Positions 43,963 to 52,943 of a DNA stretch of 59,494 nt are shown one piece after another. Made by a program: the position numbers and the translations under genes. The stretch's first letter is position 1. Each line of letters begins with the position of its first letter. The notes under the pieces are model-generated. The model was given only the letters and a program-made list of their open reading frames with translations. It did no database searches and had not been told where the DNA came from. This DNA comes from Isosphaeraceae bacterium (GTDB lineage Bacteria; Planctomycetota; Planctomycetia; Isosphaerales; Isosphaeraceae). The stretch is taken from assembly GCA_021324445.1 (NCBI GenBank), contig JAJPJC010000391.1:1-59494 (forward strand), written 5' to 3'.

Positions 43963-46239
43963 ATGAAACGAAACACCGAGATCCAGAAGATTGCGTTCGT
44001 GGGCGACTACTTGCCGAGGAAGTGCGGCATCGCGACGTTCACCTACGACCTGTGCACCTCGACGGCCACCCAGTATCCCGGGACCGACTGCTTCGTCGTG
44101 CCGATCAACGATACACCGCTGGGATACGACTACCCCGCCGAGGTCCGCTTCGAGATCGAGGAGCAGGAGGTCGACTCCTATCTGCGGGCGGCCGACTACC
44201 TCAACTTCGCCAATACCGACATCGTTTGTCTCCAGCACGAGTACGGCATCTTCGGCGGGCCCTCGGGCAGCCACGTGGTGCGGCTGATGCGCGACCTGCG
44301 GCCGCCGATCGTCACGACGCTGCACACCGTCCTGCGCGAGCCCAACGCCGACCAGCACCGGGTGCTCGGCCAGGTCGCCGAGCTCTCCGCCCGGCTGGTG
44401 GTGATGTCGGAGCGGGCCCGGACCTTCCTCCGCGAGATCTACCAGGTCCCCGACGCCAAGATCGACCTGATTGCTCACGGCATCCCCGACATGCCGTTCG
44501 TCGATCCCAATTTCTACAAGGATCAATTCGGGGTCGAGGGCAAGTTCGTCGCCTTGACCTTCGGGCTGCTGTCGCCGAACAAGGGGATCGAGCACATGCT
44601 CCGGGCGATGCCGGCGATCCTCCAGGAGTTCCCCAACTTCGTCTACATCGTGCTGGGTGCGACGCACCCAAACCTGATCCGCGAGCAGGGGGAGCGGTAC
44701 CGGATCAGCCTGGAGCGGCTGGCCAAGGACCTGGGGATCAAGCCCCATGTCAGCTTCGCCAACCGGTTCGTCACGATCGACGAGCTGATCGAATTCCTCG
44801 GGATGGCGGACATTTACATCACGCCCTACCTCAACCCGGCGCAGATCACCTCCGGGACGCTGGCCTATGCCTTCGGCTGTGGCAAGGCGGTGATCTCGAC
44901 GCCCTACTGGTATGCCGAGGAGCTGCTGGCCGAAGGCCGTGGGGTGCTGGTCCCCTTCGGCGACTCGCAGGCCCTGGCGCGCGAGGTCTGCGAGCTGCTG
45001 CGGGACGAGCCCCGGCGGCACGCCATGCGGAAGAAGGCGTATCTGCTCGGCCGGGAGATGATCTGGAACCACGTGGCCCATCTCTACATGGACTCGTTCC
45101 AGCGCGCGCGGCGGAGCCGGCTGGACGTCCCCTACAAGCCGCTGGCGGTCCGCATGCTGGCGGAGCAGCCGATGGACCTGCCCGGCTGGCGGCTCGATCA
45201 CCTGATCCGCATGACCGACTCGGCGGGCCTCTTGCAGCACGCCAACTCGACGATCCCCCGCTTCAGCGAGGGGTATTGCACCGACGACAACGCGCGGGCG
45301 CTGCTCCTGACCGTGCTCCTGGAGCAGCTCGGCCAGGCGTCGGCGACGGTGCAGCGGTTGGCCCAGACCTATGCCGCGTTCCTGAGCTACGCCTTCCATC
45401 AAGGGCGGTTCCGCAACTTCCTGGGCTTCGACCGGCGCTGGCTGGAGTCGAGCGGCTCGGACGACTGCCACGGCCGGGCGCTGTGGGCCCTCGGGGCCTG
45501 CGTCGGCCGCTCGCGGCGCCGCGACCTGCAATTCTGGGCCTCCCAGCTCTTCGACCAGGCGCTGCCGGCGATTACCGAGATGAGCTCGCCACGGGCCTGG
45601 GCCTCCGGCTTGATCGGGGTCTGCCTGTACCTCCAGCGGTTCGGCGGCGCCCGGCCGGCCAGCCAGGTGCGCGAAGCGTTGAGCGAGCGGCTGATCGATC
45701 AATTCGAGGCGAATGCGACCGAGCAGTGGTGCTGGTTCGAGGAGATTCTGAGCTACGACAACGCCCGGCTGCCGCACGCCCTGATTGCCGCCGCCCGCTC
45801 CGGCGGCAGCCCGCGGGCCCTGGACGTGGGCCTGCAGGCCCTGCGCTGGCTGGTCGACCAGCAGAAAGCCCCCAGCGGCTACTTCCGCCCGATCGGGTGC
45901 CACGGCTTTTTCCGCAAAGGCGGCGACCGCGCCCAGTTCGACCAGCAGCCGATCGAGGCCCATGCGACCGTGGCGGCCTGCCTGGAGGCCTACCACGCCA
46001 CCGAGGAGCCCAGTTGGCTCCAGGAGGCCCGGCTGGCCTTCGAGTGGTTCCTCGGCGGCAACGACCTGGGACAGGACCTCTACGATGCCAAGACCGGCGG
46101 CTGCTGCGATGGACTCCAGGAAGACCGCGTCAACCTCAACCAGGGGGCCGAGTCGACCCTCTCGTTCCTGCTGGCACTCGGCGAGATGAAGCTGGTGGAG
46201 AGCACACCCGCCACCCTGCGACACGCCCAGGTGAGTTGA
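43963..46239 (+). CDS. GT4 glycosyltransferase with (alpha/alpha)-toroid-like C-terminus
   Basis: A 758-residue fusion-like protein. Residues 1-400 are a GT-B glycosyltransferase: KIAFVGDYLPRKCGIATFTYDL, LQHEYGIFGGPSGSHV, then TFGLLSPNKGIEHMLRAMP and the acidic active-site region near ITPYLNPAQITSGTLAYAFGCGKAVIST. Residues 420-758 are helical with conserved acidic and aromatic spots (FSEGYCTDDNARALLLTVLLEQLG, FLGFDRRWLESSGSDDCHGRALWALG, EEILSYDNARLPHALIAAA), like a six-hairpin glycosidase or epimerase fold. The GH130 gene follows 90 bases downstream, indicating one operon that builds and phosphorolyses a mannose-containing glycan (inference). The start lies at ATG 43963. Confidence 0.85.
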   Translation: MKRNTEIQKIAFVGDYLPRKCGIATFTYDLCTSTATQYPGTDCFVVPINDTPLGYDYPAEVRFEIEEQEVDSYLRAADYLNFANTDIVCLQHEYGIFGGPSGSHVVRLMRDLRPPIVTTLHTVLREPNADQHRVLGQVAELSARLVVMSERARTFLREIYQVPDAKIDLIAHGIPDMPFVDPNFYKDQFGVEGKFVALTFGLLSPNKGIEHMLRAMPAILQEFPNFVYIVLGATHPNLIREQGERYRISLERLAKDLGIKPHVSFANRFVTIDELIEFLGMADIYITPYLNPAQITSGTLAYAFGCGKAVISTPYWYAEELLAEGRGVLVPFGDSQALAREVCELLRDEPRRHAMRKKAYLLGREMIWNHVAHLYMDSFQRARRSRLDVPYKPLAVRMLAEQPMDLPGWRLDHLIRMTDSAGLLQHANSTIPRFSEGYCTDDNARALLLTVLLEQLGQASATVQRLAQTYAAFLSYAFHQGRFRNFLGFDRRWLESSGSDDCHGRALWALGACVGRSRRRDLQFWASQLFDQALPAITEMSSPRAWASGLIGVCLYLQRFGGARPASQVREALSERLIDQFEANATEQWCWFEEILSYDNARLPHALIAAARSGGSPRALDVGLQALRWLVDQQKAPSGYFRPIGCHGFFRKGGDRAQFDQQPIEAHATVAACLEAYHATEEPSWLQEARLAFEWFLGGNDLGQDLYDAKTGGCCDGLQEDRVNLNQGAESTLSFLLALGEMKLVESTPATLRHAQVS

Positions 46240-46240
46240 C

Positions 46241-46260
46241 CGATCCGATCCGATCCGATC
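46241..46260. repeat. Short tandem repeat (CGATC)4
   Basis: Four exact copies of CGATC lie between the stop codon of the GT4 gene and the GH130 gene. Copy number of such a 5-base repeat could vary by slippage and alter spacing, but it lies outside both coding regions. Confidence 0.85.
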
Positions 46261-46329
46261 CGGCCGGATGGATCGAGCTGGTTTTGCGTTCTATCCTTCT
46301 CTTGACACCGAGGTCAGGAGCCCCTTTCC

Positions 46330-47874
46330 ATGGAAGTGAACGGATCGACGATCACCGACGAACTCAGCCCCGCCGCAGCCCGGACGCCCTCTCGTGATGG
46401 CCAGGCCCGGCGGCACCGGTTGCTGGGCGTCCGCCGGACCGGCATCGTCTTGAAGCCGAGCAACGGCCGGGTCGTGATCCGGCCCTTCGAGCCGACCGAT
46501 GAGAAACGGTTCGAGCGGATCATCGCGCGCGTTTTGTCGCTGTCGGAGTCCGAGGTCGACGCCTTGATCGCCGACGTGATGCAGGAGTTTCATGGCCGCC
46601 ATCTCAAAACGCGCGATTTCTTCCTGCACCGGTTCCAGCAGGTCAAGCAGTACCTTCTGACCGACCAGCACCTGAGCGAGAATCGGCGGATGCTGATCGG
46701 CTCGTATTTTACCCAGGAGTACTCGCTGGAGTCTGCGGCGTTGTTCAATCCGTCGATGGTCTGGCACCCGGATCAGTCCGATCTACCCCCCGGGGCGCGG
46801 CGGTTCCTGCTGAGTCTCCGCGCCACCGGGGAGGGGCATATCTCCTCGATCACCTTCCGCAGCGGCACCATCGGCGCCGAGAACCACATCCGCATGGACG
46901 AGCCGACCCGCTACGTCACGGCGCCGGAGCTGGTGCCCAACACCCTCTACGAGAAGACGTTGTTCTTCCGCAAGCTGGTCGAGCTCAACGTCGACGGGCC
47001 CTTCGCCGAGCAGGTCCTGGCCACGCTCAACGAGCAGTTCACTCTGGAGGAGCTCCAGCAGGCGATCCGCCGCGGCCTGCACCAGAGCCGGCCGCGGCAT
47101 CACGAGCTCCAGCCGGTCGTCCAGGGGATGCTGACCCTGGCCAGGTCCAACTACGAGATCCGGTATTCGCCCGAACAGCACATCTCCGAGCGGATCATCT
47201 TCCCAAGCTCCCCTACCGAGGCCAACGGCATCGAGGACGCCCGGTTCGTCCAGTTCACCGAGGACGATGGCTCGATCCGCTACTACGCGACCTATACGGC
47301 CTTCGACGGCAAGGTGATCCTACCCCAGATCCTCGAGACCGACGACTTCCTCCGGTTCAAGATCAGCACCTTGAACGGTCCCGAAGTCCGGAACAAGGGC
47401 TTCGCGCTCTTCCCGCGGAAGGTCCGGGGGATGTATGCCATGCTCTCGCGCCAGGACAACGAGAACATCTACCTGATGTACTCGGACATGCTCCACTTCT
47501 GGTACACCAAGGAGCTGATCGCCAAGCCGACCAGCGCGTGGGAATTCGTCCAGATCGGCAACTGCGGCTCGCCGATCGAGACCGAGGCGGGCTGGCTGGT
47601 CTTGACACACGGCGTCGGCCCGATGCGCAAGTACGCCCTGGGGGCCTTCTTGCTCGATCTCGAGGACCCCTCACGGGTCATCGGCCGGCTCGACGTGCCC
47701 CTCCTCGAGCCCGACGCCAACGAACGCGAAGGCTACGTGCCGAATGTCGTCTACAGTTGCGGCGGCGTGCTGCACAACCGCGAGCTGATCATTCCCTACG
47801 CCATGTCCGACTACGCCAGCACCTTCGCCACCGTCTCGCTCGATGAGGTCCTCGGCGCGATGGTGCGGGAATAG
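46330..47874 (+). CDS. Glycoside hydrolase family 130 protein, long form
   Basis: A 514-residue protein of the GH130 fold (five-bladed propeller), a family of inverting phosphorylases and hydrolases of beta-mannosides. The first 115 residues (GIVLKPSNGRVVIRPFEPTDEKRFERIIARVLSLSESEVDALI) are an extra helical domain found in the longer GH130 subgroups. The propeller then begins FTQEYSLESAALFNPSMVWHPDQ; family landmarks are NGIEDARFVQFTEDDG with the catalytic Asp, MYAMLSRQDNENIYLM, and the late GYVPNVVYSCGGVLHNRELIIPYAMSDYA. Start ATG 46330. It is the second gene of a unit with the GT4 gene. Confidence 0.87.
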   Translation: MEVNGSTITDELSPAAARTPSRDGQARRHRLLGVRRTGIVLKPSNGRVVIRPFEPTDEKRFERIIARVLSLSESEVDALIADVMQEFHGRHLKTRDFFLHRFQQVKQYLLTDQHLSENRRMLIGSYFTQEYSLESAALFNPSMVWHPDQSDLPPGARRFLLSLRATGEGHISSITFRSGTIGAENHIRMDEPTRYVTAPELVPNTLYEKTLFFRKLVELNVDGPFAEQVLATLNEQFTLEELQQAIRRGLHQSRPRHHELQPVVQGMLTLARSNYEIRYSPEQHISERIIFPSSPTEANGIEDARFVQFTEDDGSIRYYATYTAFDGKVILPQILETDDFLRFKISTLNGPEVRNKGFALFPRKVRGMYAMLSRQDNENIYLMYSDMLHFWYTKELIAKPTSAWEFVQIGNCGSPIETEAGWLVLTHGVGPMRKYALGAFLLDLEDPSRVIGRLDVPLLEPDANEREGYVPNVVYSCGGVLHNRELIIPYAMSDYASTFATVSLDEVLGAMVRE

Positions 47875-47945
47875 CGCCGCCCTTCGTCGGCTGCCCCAGG
47901 ATCCGATCCGAGCATCCCGGCAAGTTCCGGCCTCATGGGGACGAA

Positions 47946-48290
47946 TCAAACCTCCAGTTCCCGCTCGAGGCCGTCGGGGAACCGGGCCCGGATCGACCAC
48001 GAGGCCCCCATGGCTTCCACGATCCGAGCCAGTGTACTGATCCTGAGATCATCCCGGCTTTCAATTCGTGAGATATTGGCCTGGCCGACGCCCACGCGCG
48101 CGGCCAGCTCCTCCTGAGAGATCCCAAGGGTCTGCCGCAGCTCGGCCAGGCGGACGGCGCGCGGTGGTTCCGTCGGACCGCCCGAGAGGACCAGGCGGAC
48201 GATGCGGTCGAGCGCGGCCTTGGCGTTGGGGTAGACTTCATCGGGCCCGCAACCGAACTCGTCGGCTCCGGGCGTGGAGATGCCGAATCT
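47946..48290 (-). pseudogene. 5'-truncated XRE-type HTH antitoxin gene
   Basis: In the minus-strand frame that ends at 47946 the translation reads DEVYPNAKAALDRIVRLVLSGGP, then RLAELRQTLGISQEELAARVGVGQANISRIESRDDLRISTLARIVEAMGASWSIRARF, ending GLERELEV. The middle is a clear Cro/C1-type helix-turn-helix of the kind found in HigA-like antitoxins. However, going upstream there is no ATG, GTG or TTG in frame before the sequence enters the exported TlpA-like gene on the other strand, so the 5' end is missing. No toxin gene is next to it. Likely a remnant, possibly starting at a rare codon. Confidence 0.6.
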
Positions 48291-48292
48291 TG

Positions 48293-49513
48293 ATGGGATT
48301 GCTTGTCTTCGCGGCCATCGAGGGGACCGACCGGCCCCAGACGCCCGGCGAGCAGTATCAGGCCCTGCAACGCGAGCAGGACGCCGCGTTCCAGGCCTTT
48401 GTCAAAGCCAATCGCGAGGCCAAGACCGAGGCGGATCAGGCCAAGGTCGATGCCCTTCCCGGCCGTAACCCGCGGCTGTACGGGGTCCGCTTCCTGGCCT
48501 TGGCCCAGAAGTATCCCGGCACGGAGGCCGCCGAGGACGCCCTGGTCTGGGTTGGATCGCACGTGATGTTCGGCCCGGAGACGGAGGCGGCCAAGCGGCT
48601 GTTGATCCGCGATCACATCCGCGGCGCCAAGCTCGCGCCGGTGTTCGCCTTCCAACGACTCACGTGCGGCTCTGCGGCGACCGAACGCCTGCTCCGCGAG
48701 GCGATCGTCAAAAATCCCCACCGGGATGTCCAGGGCCTGGCCTGCTACTGGCTGGCTCGTTACCTCACCGAGCAGGCCCAATGGTCCAGGGAGGCAAGAC
48801 GGACGGGCCCCGAGGCATCCCGCGCCGAGCTTGGCAACATGATCCGACCGTACCCGATCATCGTGGAAGGCTGGGGCGCCGACTACATCGATCGCCTCCG
48901 GCGGCTCGATCCCGAGGCGCTCGATCGGGAGGCCGAGGCACTCCTCAGTCGGGTGGTCGCGAATTACGCCGACATCCCGAACAATGACAAGAACCAGCGC
49001 CGCGAGACGAGTACGCTGGGAGATGCTGCAAGAACCCATCTGCACGAGATGCGTCACCTGTCCATCGGCAAGCCGGCCCCCGAGATCCAGGGGAAGGACC
49101 TCGATGGCCGGCCCTTCCGGCTGAGCGATTACCGGGGGAAGGTCGTCGTCCTCGACTTCGGCAGCCATTTCTTCTGCGGCTTCTGCCGGTCGCTCTATCC
49201 CTTCGAGCGGTCGCTCGTCCAGCGGCTCGAGGGCAGGCCGTTCGCTCTGGTGAGCATCAACGCCGAACCGTCCAAAGACCGCCGGGAGCTCAAGAAGGCC
49301 TGGGAGGACGCGGGCAATACCTGGCCCTGCGTCTGGGACGGTGATTATGAGGGGCCAATCAACACCGCCTGGAACATCCAGCGGTATCCGACCATCTACG
49401 TGCTGGATCCGAACGGTGTGATCCGATTCAAGGACGCCTATGGAAACGACCTGGTCCAGGCCGTGGACGCGCTCCTGAAGGAGATGGGGACGGCGAAGGA
49501 CGCGCAGCCGTGA
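48293..49513 (+). CDS. TlpA/thioredoxin-like protein with planctomycete N-terminal domain
   Basis: A 406-residue protein. The N-terminal 255 residues are helical (EQYQALQREQDAAFQAFVKANREAKTEADQAKVDALPG), a region that commonly precedes TlpA-like domains in this phylum. The C-terminal part is a redoxin domain: IGKPAPEIQGKDLDGRPFRLSDYRGKVVVLDFGSHFFCGFCRSLYP, with the CxxC motif as CGFC near residue 295, and YPTIYVLDPNGVIRFKDAYG at the end. From ATG 48293 the N-terminus is only MGLLVFAAIEGTDRPQ, hydrophobic but lacking the usual basic residues, so the export signal may be cut short. Upstream sits the truncated HTH gene in opposite direction. Confidence 0.75.
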   Translation: MGLLVFAAIEGTDRPQTPGEQYQALQREQDAAFQAFVKANREAKTEADQAKVDALPGRNPRLYGVRFLALAQKYPGTEAAEDALVWVGSHVMFGPETEAAKRLLIRDHIRGAKLAPVFAFQRLTCGSAATERLLREAIVKNPHRDVQGLACYWLARYLTEQAQWSREARRTGPEASRAELGNMIRPYPIIVEGWGADYIDRLRRLDPEALDREAEALLSRVVANYADIPNNDKNQRRETSTLGDAARTHLHEMRHLSIGKPAPEIQGKDLDGRPFRLSDYRGKVVVLDFGSHFFCGFCRSLYPFERSLVQRLEGRPFALVSINAEPSKDRRELKKAWEDAGNTWPCVWDGDYEGPINTAWNIQRYPTIYVLDPNGVIRFKDAYGNDLVQAVDALLKEMGTAKDAQP

Positions 49514-49553
49514 ACGCGGGATGAGCGGCCGGCCGCGGCCCTGGGTCATGGGA

Positions 49554-50612
49554 TCAACCCAGCGCGCTCAAGACCTCGTCCTTCGAAAACTCGACCACCG
49601 CCGTGCCGCAATCCGCCGCGCCGTAGTAGACCAGGTACGACCTCTCGGTCTCGACGATCCCGGTCGGGAAGACGACATCCGGCACGAAGCCGCGGCGCTC
49701 GAAGTCGGCTGTCGGCTCGAAGATCGACGCGGCGGTGCGGCGGAGGATCTTCGACGGGTTGTCGCGGTCGAGCAGGAGCACGCCGGTCGAGTACATGCCC
49801 ACCTCGCCGGACCGGGTCGGCTGGCGGTTGCCGTGGTAGATCTCCAGCCAACCGTCGTCGACCCGCACCGGCGGAGTGCCCGCGCCGACGCGGCCGGTCT
49901 CCCATTCGGCGCCCCCGCCGTGCAGGCACTCGTGCCGGCCCCAGTGAATCAGGTCCGGCGACCGCGCGATCCACATCTCGGGACGGCAGAACGGCGTGGC
50001 CGCGTTGGGACGATGGAGCGCGACGTACTCGCCACCGATCGGCTCCGGGAAGAGGACCACGTCCTTGTTCTCCGGACAGAAGATCACGCCGTGGCGTTCG
50101 AAGCGGCGGAAGTCGGTCGTCGAGGCCAGCGCCGTCGCCGCGCCGTGGCGCGACACGGCGACATACGTGAAGTAATACCGGTCGCTGAAGACCGTGATCC
50201 GCGGGTCCTCGACCCCGAACTCCTCGATCTCGGAAGCGGGCAGGAATCGAACATCGGTCACCTCCTGCACCGAGCGGCCATCGCCGCAGCGCACGACCCG
50301 CAGATGAGAGATGAACGTGAGCCGAACCAGGCCGTCAGCCTTGCCCTTCACGACCCGAGGGTCGAGCACCTGGATCGAATCGTCCGGCAGCCAGTCGATC
50401 GTCAGGCCCGCGCCCGGGACCCATCGCGGCGAGGGCGTGAAGCCCACGCGCCGCTCGCGCGGCCGCTCCGCCACCCGGACCAGGAGGATGACCTCATCCC
50501 CGGCGCGGATGGCCCCCGGGTTGAACACCCCGACGACCTCGAAGTCGTCCCGCGACGGCGCGAGCTCGGCCGGACTCAGCAACAACTGCCCGAAGTGCCT
50601 CCGCAACAGCAT
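49554..50612 (-). CDS. GH130 mannoside phosphorylase-like protein, short form
   Basis: A 352-residue GH130 protein without the long N-terminal domain. Landmarks are VGVFNPGAIRAGDEVILLVRVAERP, IEEFGVEDPRITVFSDRYYFTYVAVSRHG with the proposed catalytic Asp, PEMWIARSPDLIHWGRH, and HGNRQPTRSGEVGMYSTGVLLLDRDNPSKILRRT with phosphate-binding Arg and His. This set fits the mannosyl phosphorylase groups (for example beta-1,4-mannooligosaccharide phosphorylase). The start at 50612 has AAGGA eight bases before it. It lies downstream of a Gfo/Idh/MocA gene on the same strand, with a hairpin between. Confidence 0.88.
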   Translation of the reverse strand: MLLRRHFGQLLLSPAELAPSRDDFEVVGVFNPGAIRAGDEVILLVRVAERPRERRVGFTPSPRWVPGAGLTIDWLPDDSIQVLDPRVVKGKADGLVRLTFISHLRVVRCGDGRSVQEVTDVRFLPASEIEEFGVEDPRITVFSDRYYFTYVAVSRHGAATALASTTDFRRFERHGVIFCPENKDVVLFPEPIGGEYVALHRPNAATPFCRPEMWIARSPDLIHWGRHECLHGGGAEWETGRVGAGTPPVRVDDGWLEIYHGNRQPTRSGEVGMYSTGVLLLDRDNPSKILRRTAASIFEPTADFERRGFVPDVVFPTGIVETERSYLVYYGAADCGTAVVEFSKDEVLSALG

Positions 50613-50652
50613 GGGATTCGTCCTTTGTCGTTGGTCCAGAGTGGGAAGTCGC

Positions 50653-50717
50653 CGGACGGAGCCGGCTCCTCCAGGAGCCGGAACAGGCCGTCTGCTTGGA
50701 GGAGGCGGCTCCGTCCG
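50653..50717. repeat. Nested inverted repeats between oxidoreductase and GH130 genes
   Basis: CGGACGGAGCCG (50653-50664) pairs perfectly with CGGCTCCGTCCG (50706-50717), and inside it CCGGCTCCT (50662-50670) pairs with AGGAGCCGG (50673-50681). The two helices share three bases, so they are alternative folds. Located in a same-strand gap, it could stabilise or attenuate the transcript between two genes. Confidence 0.8.
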
Positions 50718-50724
50718 CCGCTCC

Positions 50725-51849
50725 TCAGTCAGGACCAAGGGCCAAACGGGACGCGTCAACAGCCATGGCCAGCGAGTCGCGGCCGTTGGCCTCGGTGATC
50801 GTCCGCGGGTGGGAACGGTCGCGGATCCAGGCGAGCTGATCGGCCATCATGGCGCGCAGCAGCTCGCCGTAGCGATGCGACTTGTTCGTCCCCTCGCCCC
50901 AGGAGAGTTCGATCATCTGGTAAACGTCCAGTGTCTTGTGGCGCCCCTGGCACGCTCGATCCTTGGGTGAATAGACCAGGGAGACGTCGAGCCGGGCGCC
51001 TGGGAACAGCTCGCAGAGGGAGCGCGTCTGGGCTTCGTCGGCGATCGCGTGAATGCGGACCCGGGTGGGAACCCAGTCGTAGAGGGTCACGTCGCCCCGC
51101 TCGAAGACCAGGCGCAGCTCCTGGCGGTCCATCCGGCCGGCCTGGTGGAAGCCATGATAGAAGTTGACCAGGACGTCCGGGTTGTAGCGCACAGTGCAGT
51201 GGACATGCTCCTCGATCGGCGGCGAGGAGCCGGGCCGGAGCCCGCGCTGCGCCGCCTCGACGGTGCCGGGTCCCAGCCAGCCGGCGAACAGGTCGAAGAA
51301 GTGCACGCCGTGCTCGATGAAGATCCCGCCGCTCCTGGCGCGGTCCCAGAACCAGTGCTCCGGCGGCAGGTTCTCGTCCGAGGCGTAGTTCTCGAAAGAC
51401 CCGTGCAGGATCTCGCCCAGGACCTTGGCCTGAATCAGCCGGCCGACCGCGTCGAAGATCGGGTTATACCGCTGCATGAGGTTGGCCACCACCAGGCGGT
51501 CGCGCGACCGCGCCGCCGCGATCATGGCATCGGCCTGGTCGAGCGTCATGGCCAGCGGCTTCTCGCAGATGACGTGCTTGCCGGCCTCGAGGGCCGCCAT
51601 CGCCTGGGGATGGTGCAGGAACGGCGGGGTCGCGATGTAGACCAGGTCGACGTCGTCGCGGGCCAGCAGCCGGGCGACTTCCTCGATGTCGGGGATGCCG
51701 AACCGCTGCGCGGCGGCGTAGGCGGCCTGCCGGTGCGTGCCCGCCATGCCGGTCAGCTTCACCCCGGGCACCTGGGCGAACTGCTGGAGCGCATACAGCC
51801 CGAAACCACCGCAGCCGATGACACCCACACGGATCTCTGACTGGTTCAT
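50725..51849 (-). CDS. Gfo/Idh/MocA family oxidoreductase, cytoplasmic
   Basis: A 374-residue NAD(P)-dependent oxidoreductase with no signal peptide. The Rossmann motif is VGVIGCGGFGLYALQQFAQ, followed by VYIATPPFLHHPQAMAALEAGKHVICEKPLAMTLDQADAMI with the intact EKP motif, and the C-terminal domain with the substrate loop GGIFIEHGVHFFDLFAGWLG. Family members oxidise or epimerise sugars and inositols. Located just upstream of the short GH130 gene, it probably acts on the same sugar pathway (inference). Confidence 0.9.
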   Translation of the reverse strand: MNQSEIRVGVIGCGGFGLYALQQFAQVPGVKLTGMAGTHRQAAYAAAQRFGIPDIEEVARLLARDDVDLVYIATPPFLHHPQAMAALEAGKHVICEKPLAMTLDQADAMIAAARSRDRLVVANLMQRYNPIFDAVGRLIQAKVLGEILHGSFENYASDENLPPEHWFWDRARSGGIFIEHGVHFFDLFAGWLGPGTVEAAQRGLRPGSSPPIEEHVHCTVRYNPDVLVNFYHGFHQAGRMDRQELRLVFERGDVTLYDWVPTRVRIHAIADEAQTRSLCELFPGARLDVSLVYSPKDRACQGRHKTLDVYQMIELSWGEGTNKSHRYGELLRAMMADQLAWIRDRSHPRTITEANGRDSLAMAVDASRLALGPD

Positions 51850-51903
51850 GAATCCTCCGTATTCCTGTCGCCTGGCATCGGTCTTGCCGAGGCAGGAGAT
51901 CGA

Positions 51904-52758
51904 TCAGCCCGCTCCGCCGCCGCCCGCGCTCGCCGGCTTCAGGATCGTCTTGGCCCATTCGGCCTGCTCGCGGCACAGGGGCGGCTTGATCGGATCCTCG
52001 CCATAGCGGATCGTCTTCCGGTAGGGTCCAATATCGTAGGCCCGAGTGAACGCCGCCTGCAAGTCCAGGAGCACTTCCGGATCCTCCGGCAGGAGCGGAA
52101 GCGTGATGACCGGCAGCCGCTGCTCCAAGTGGATCGGGTAGACCAAATAGTCTTGTGGCCGGTCGAAGCGATGGACTGAGACGTGATAATCGGAGGGTCC
52201 GGCCTTCGCGCGAGCGACATCCCGCGGCACGGCCGTAACGTGCGTCCCCTTGCGCAACAGATCGATCTCGATGAGATGGGGCTGGCCCGCCAGGACCTCG
52301 CGCTGCTTCTGGCGGTACTGCTCGAAGCCTTGATGGCTGGGGGTCTTGTTGGATGGGCTGACGACTTCGATGACGGCGATCAGTCGATCCTGGCCGCCCC
52401 GCCGGCTGTGGATCTCCAGGAACGTCTCGATATGCTCACCCCCCACGACGTCCTCGAGGGTGATGAGGACCGGCTGGCTGGCTTCGAAGTCGGTCCGTAC
52501 GACCGGCTCGGCAACCGCCACTCCGCCTGGACTGCGACTCCGGTGCGCCGCCTCGCGCTCCCGCATCACTTTGACATCGGGTTCGACAGAACGCCGCGTG
52601 AGTTCCAACCAGACGCGCTGTCTACTATCCGCGTAATACGCCTCCGGGAGCAGGGGCTGGAGCTGCTCCTCGATGTATGTGATCAGTTTGTTGTGGAATC
52701 CGTGAAAAAAACGCGGGTGCTCCAGGTACGGATCCATCCCGGGAAACGGCGAAGGCAT
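51904..52758 (-). CDS. DUF4058 family protein
   Basis: A 284-residue protein with the family's signature start MPSPFPGMDPYLEHPRFFHGFHNKLITYIEEQLQPLLPEAYYADS. The central part has the strand pattern of a PD-(D/E)XK-like nuclease fold (YLEIDLLR, and VIEVVSPSNKTPSHQGFEQYRQKQREVL with a Glu and a Lys that could form the catalytic site). No function has been shown for the family; it is very abundant in planctomycetes and cyanobacteria. It is divergent from the Uma2 gene, a family with the same fold. Confidence 0.88.
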   Translation of the reverse strand: MPSPFPGMDPYLEHPRFFHGFHNKLITYIEEQLQPLLPEAYYADSRQRVWLELTRRSVEPDVKVMREREAAHRSRSPGGVAVAEPVVRTDFEASQPVLITLEDVVGGEHIETFLEIHSRRGGQDRLIAVIEVVSPSNKTPSHQGFEQYRQKQREVLAGQPHLIEIDLLRKGTHVTAVPRDVARAKAGPSDYHVSVHRFDRPQDYLVYPIHLEQRLPVITLPLLPEDPEVLLDLQAAFTRAYDIGPYRKTIRYGEDPIKPPLCREQAEWAKTILKPASAGGGGAG

Positions 52759-52943
52759 CGCGTGACTCCGAATCCATGAGGTGAGACCCGGTCGTGATCG
52801 ACGATCCCATTGTCCCGCTTCGCCTCAGGGCGGTCAATTCGGCCTGCTCAAGTCGGGTCGTCCGATTTGCCGGATTGGGGTAGAATCGAGGAGGAAACGC
52901 GCTCCGCGCACCAAGTTGCTTGGTCCAGACACGAGGGTTTCGC

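Noticed and set aside
43552..46224. 890-codon minus-strand frame opposite the GT4 gene.
   Set aside because: Antisense shadow of a gene with clear GT-B motifs.
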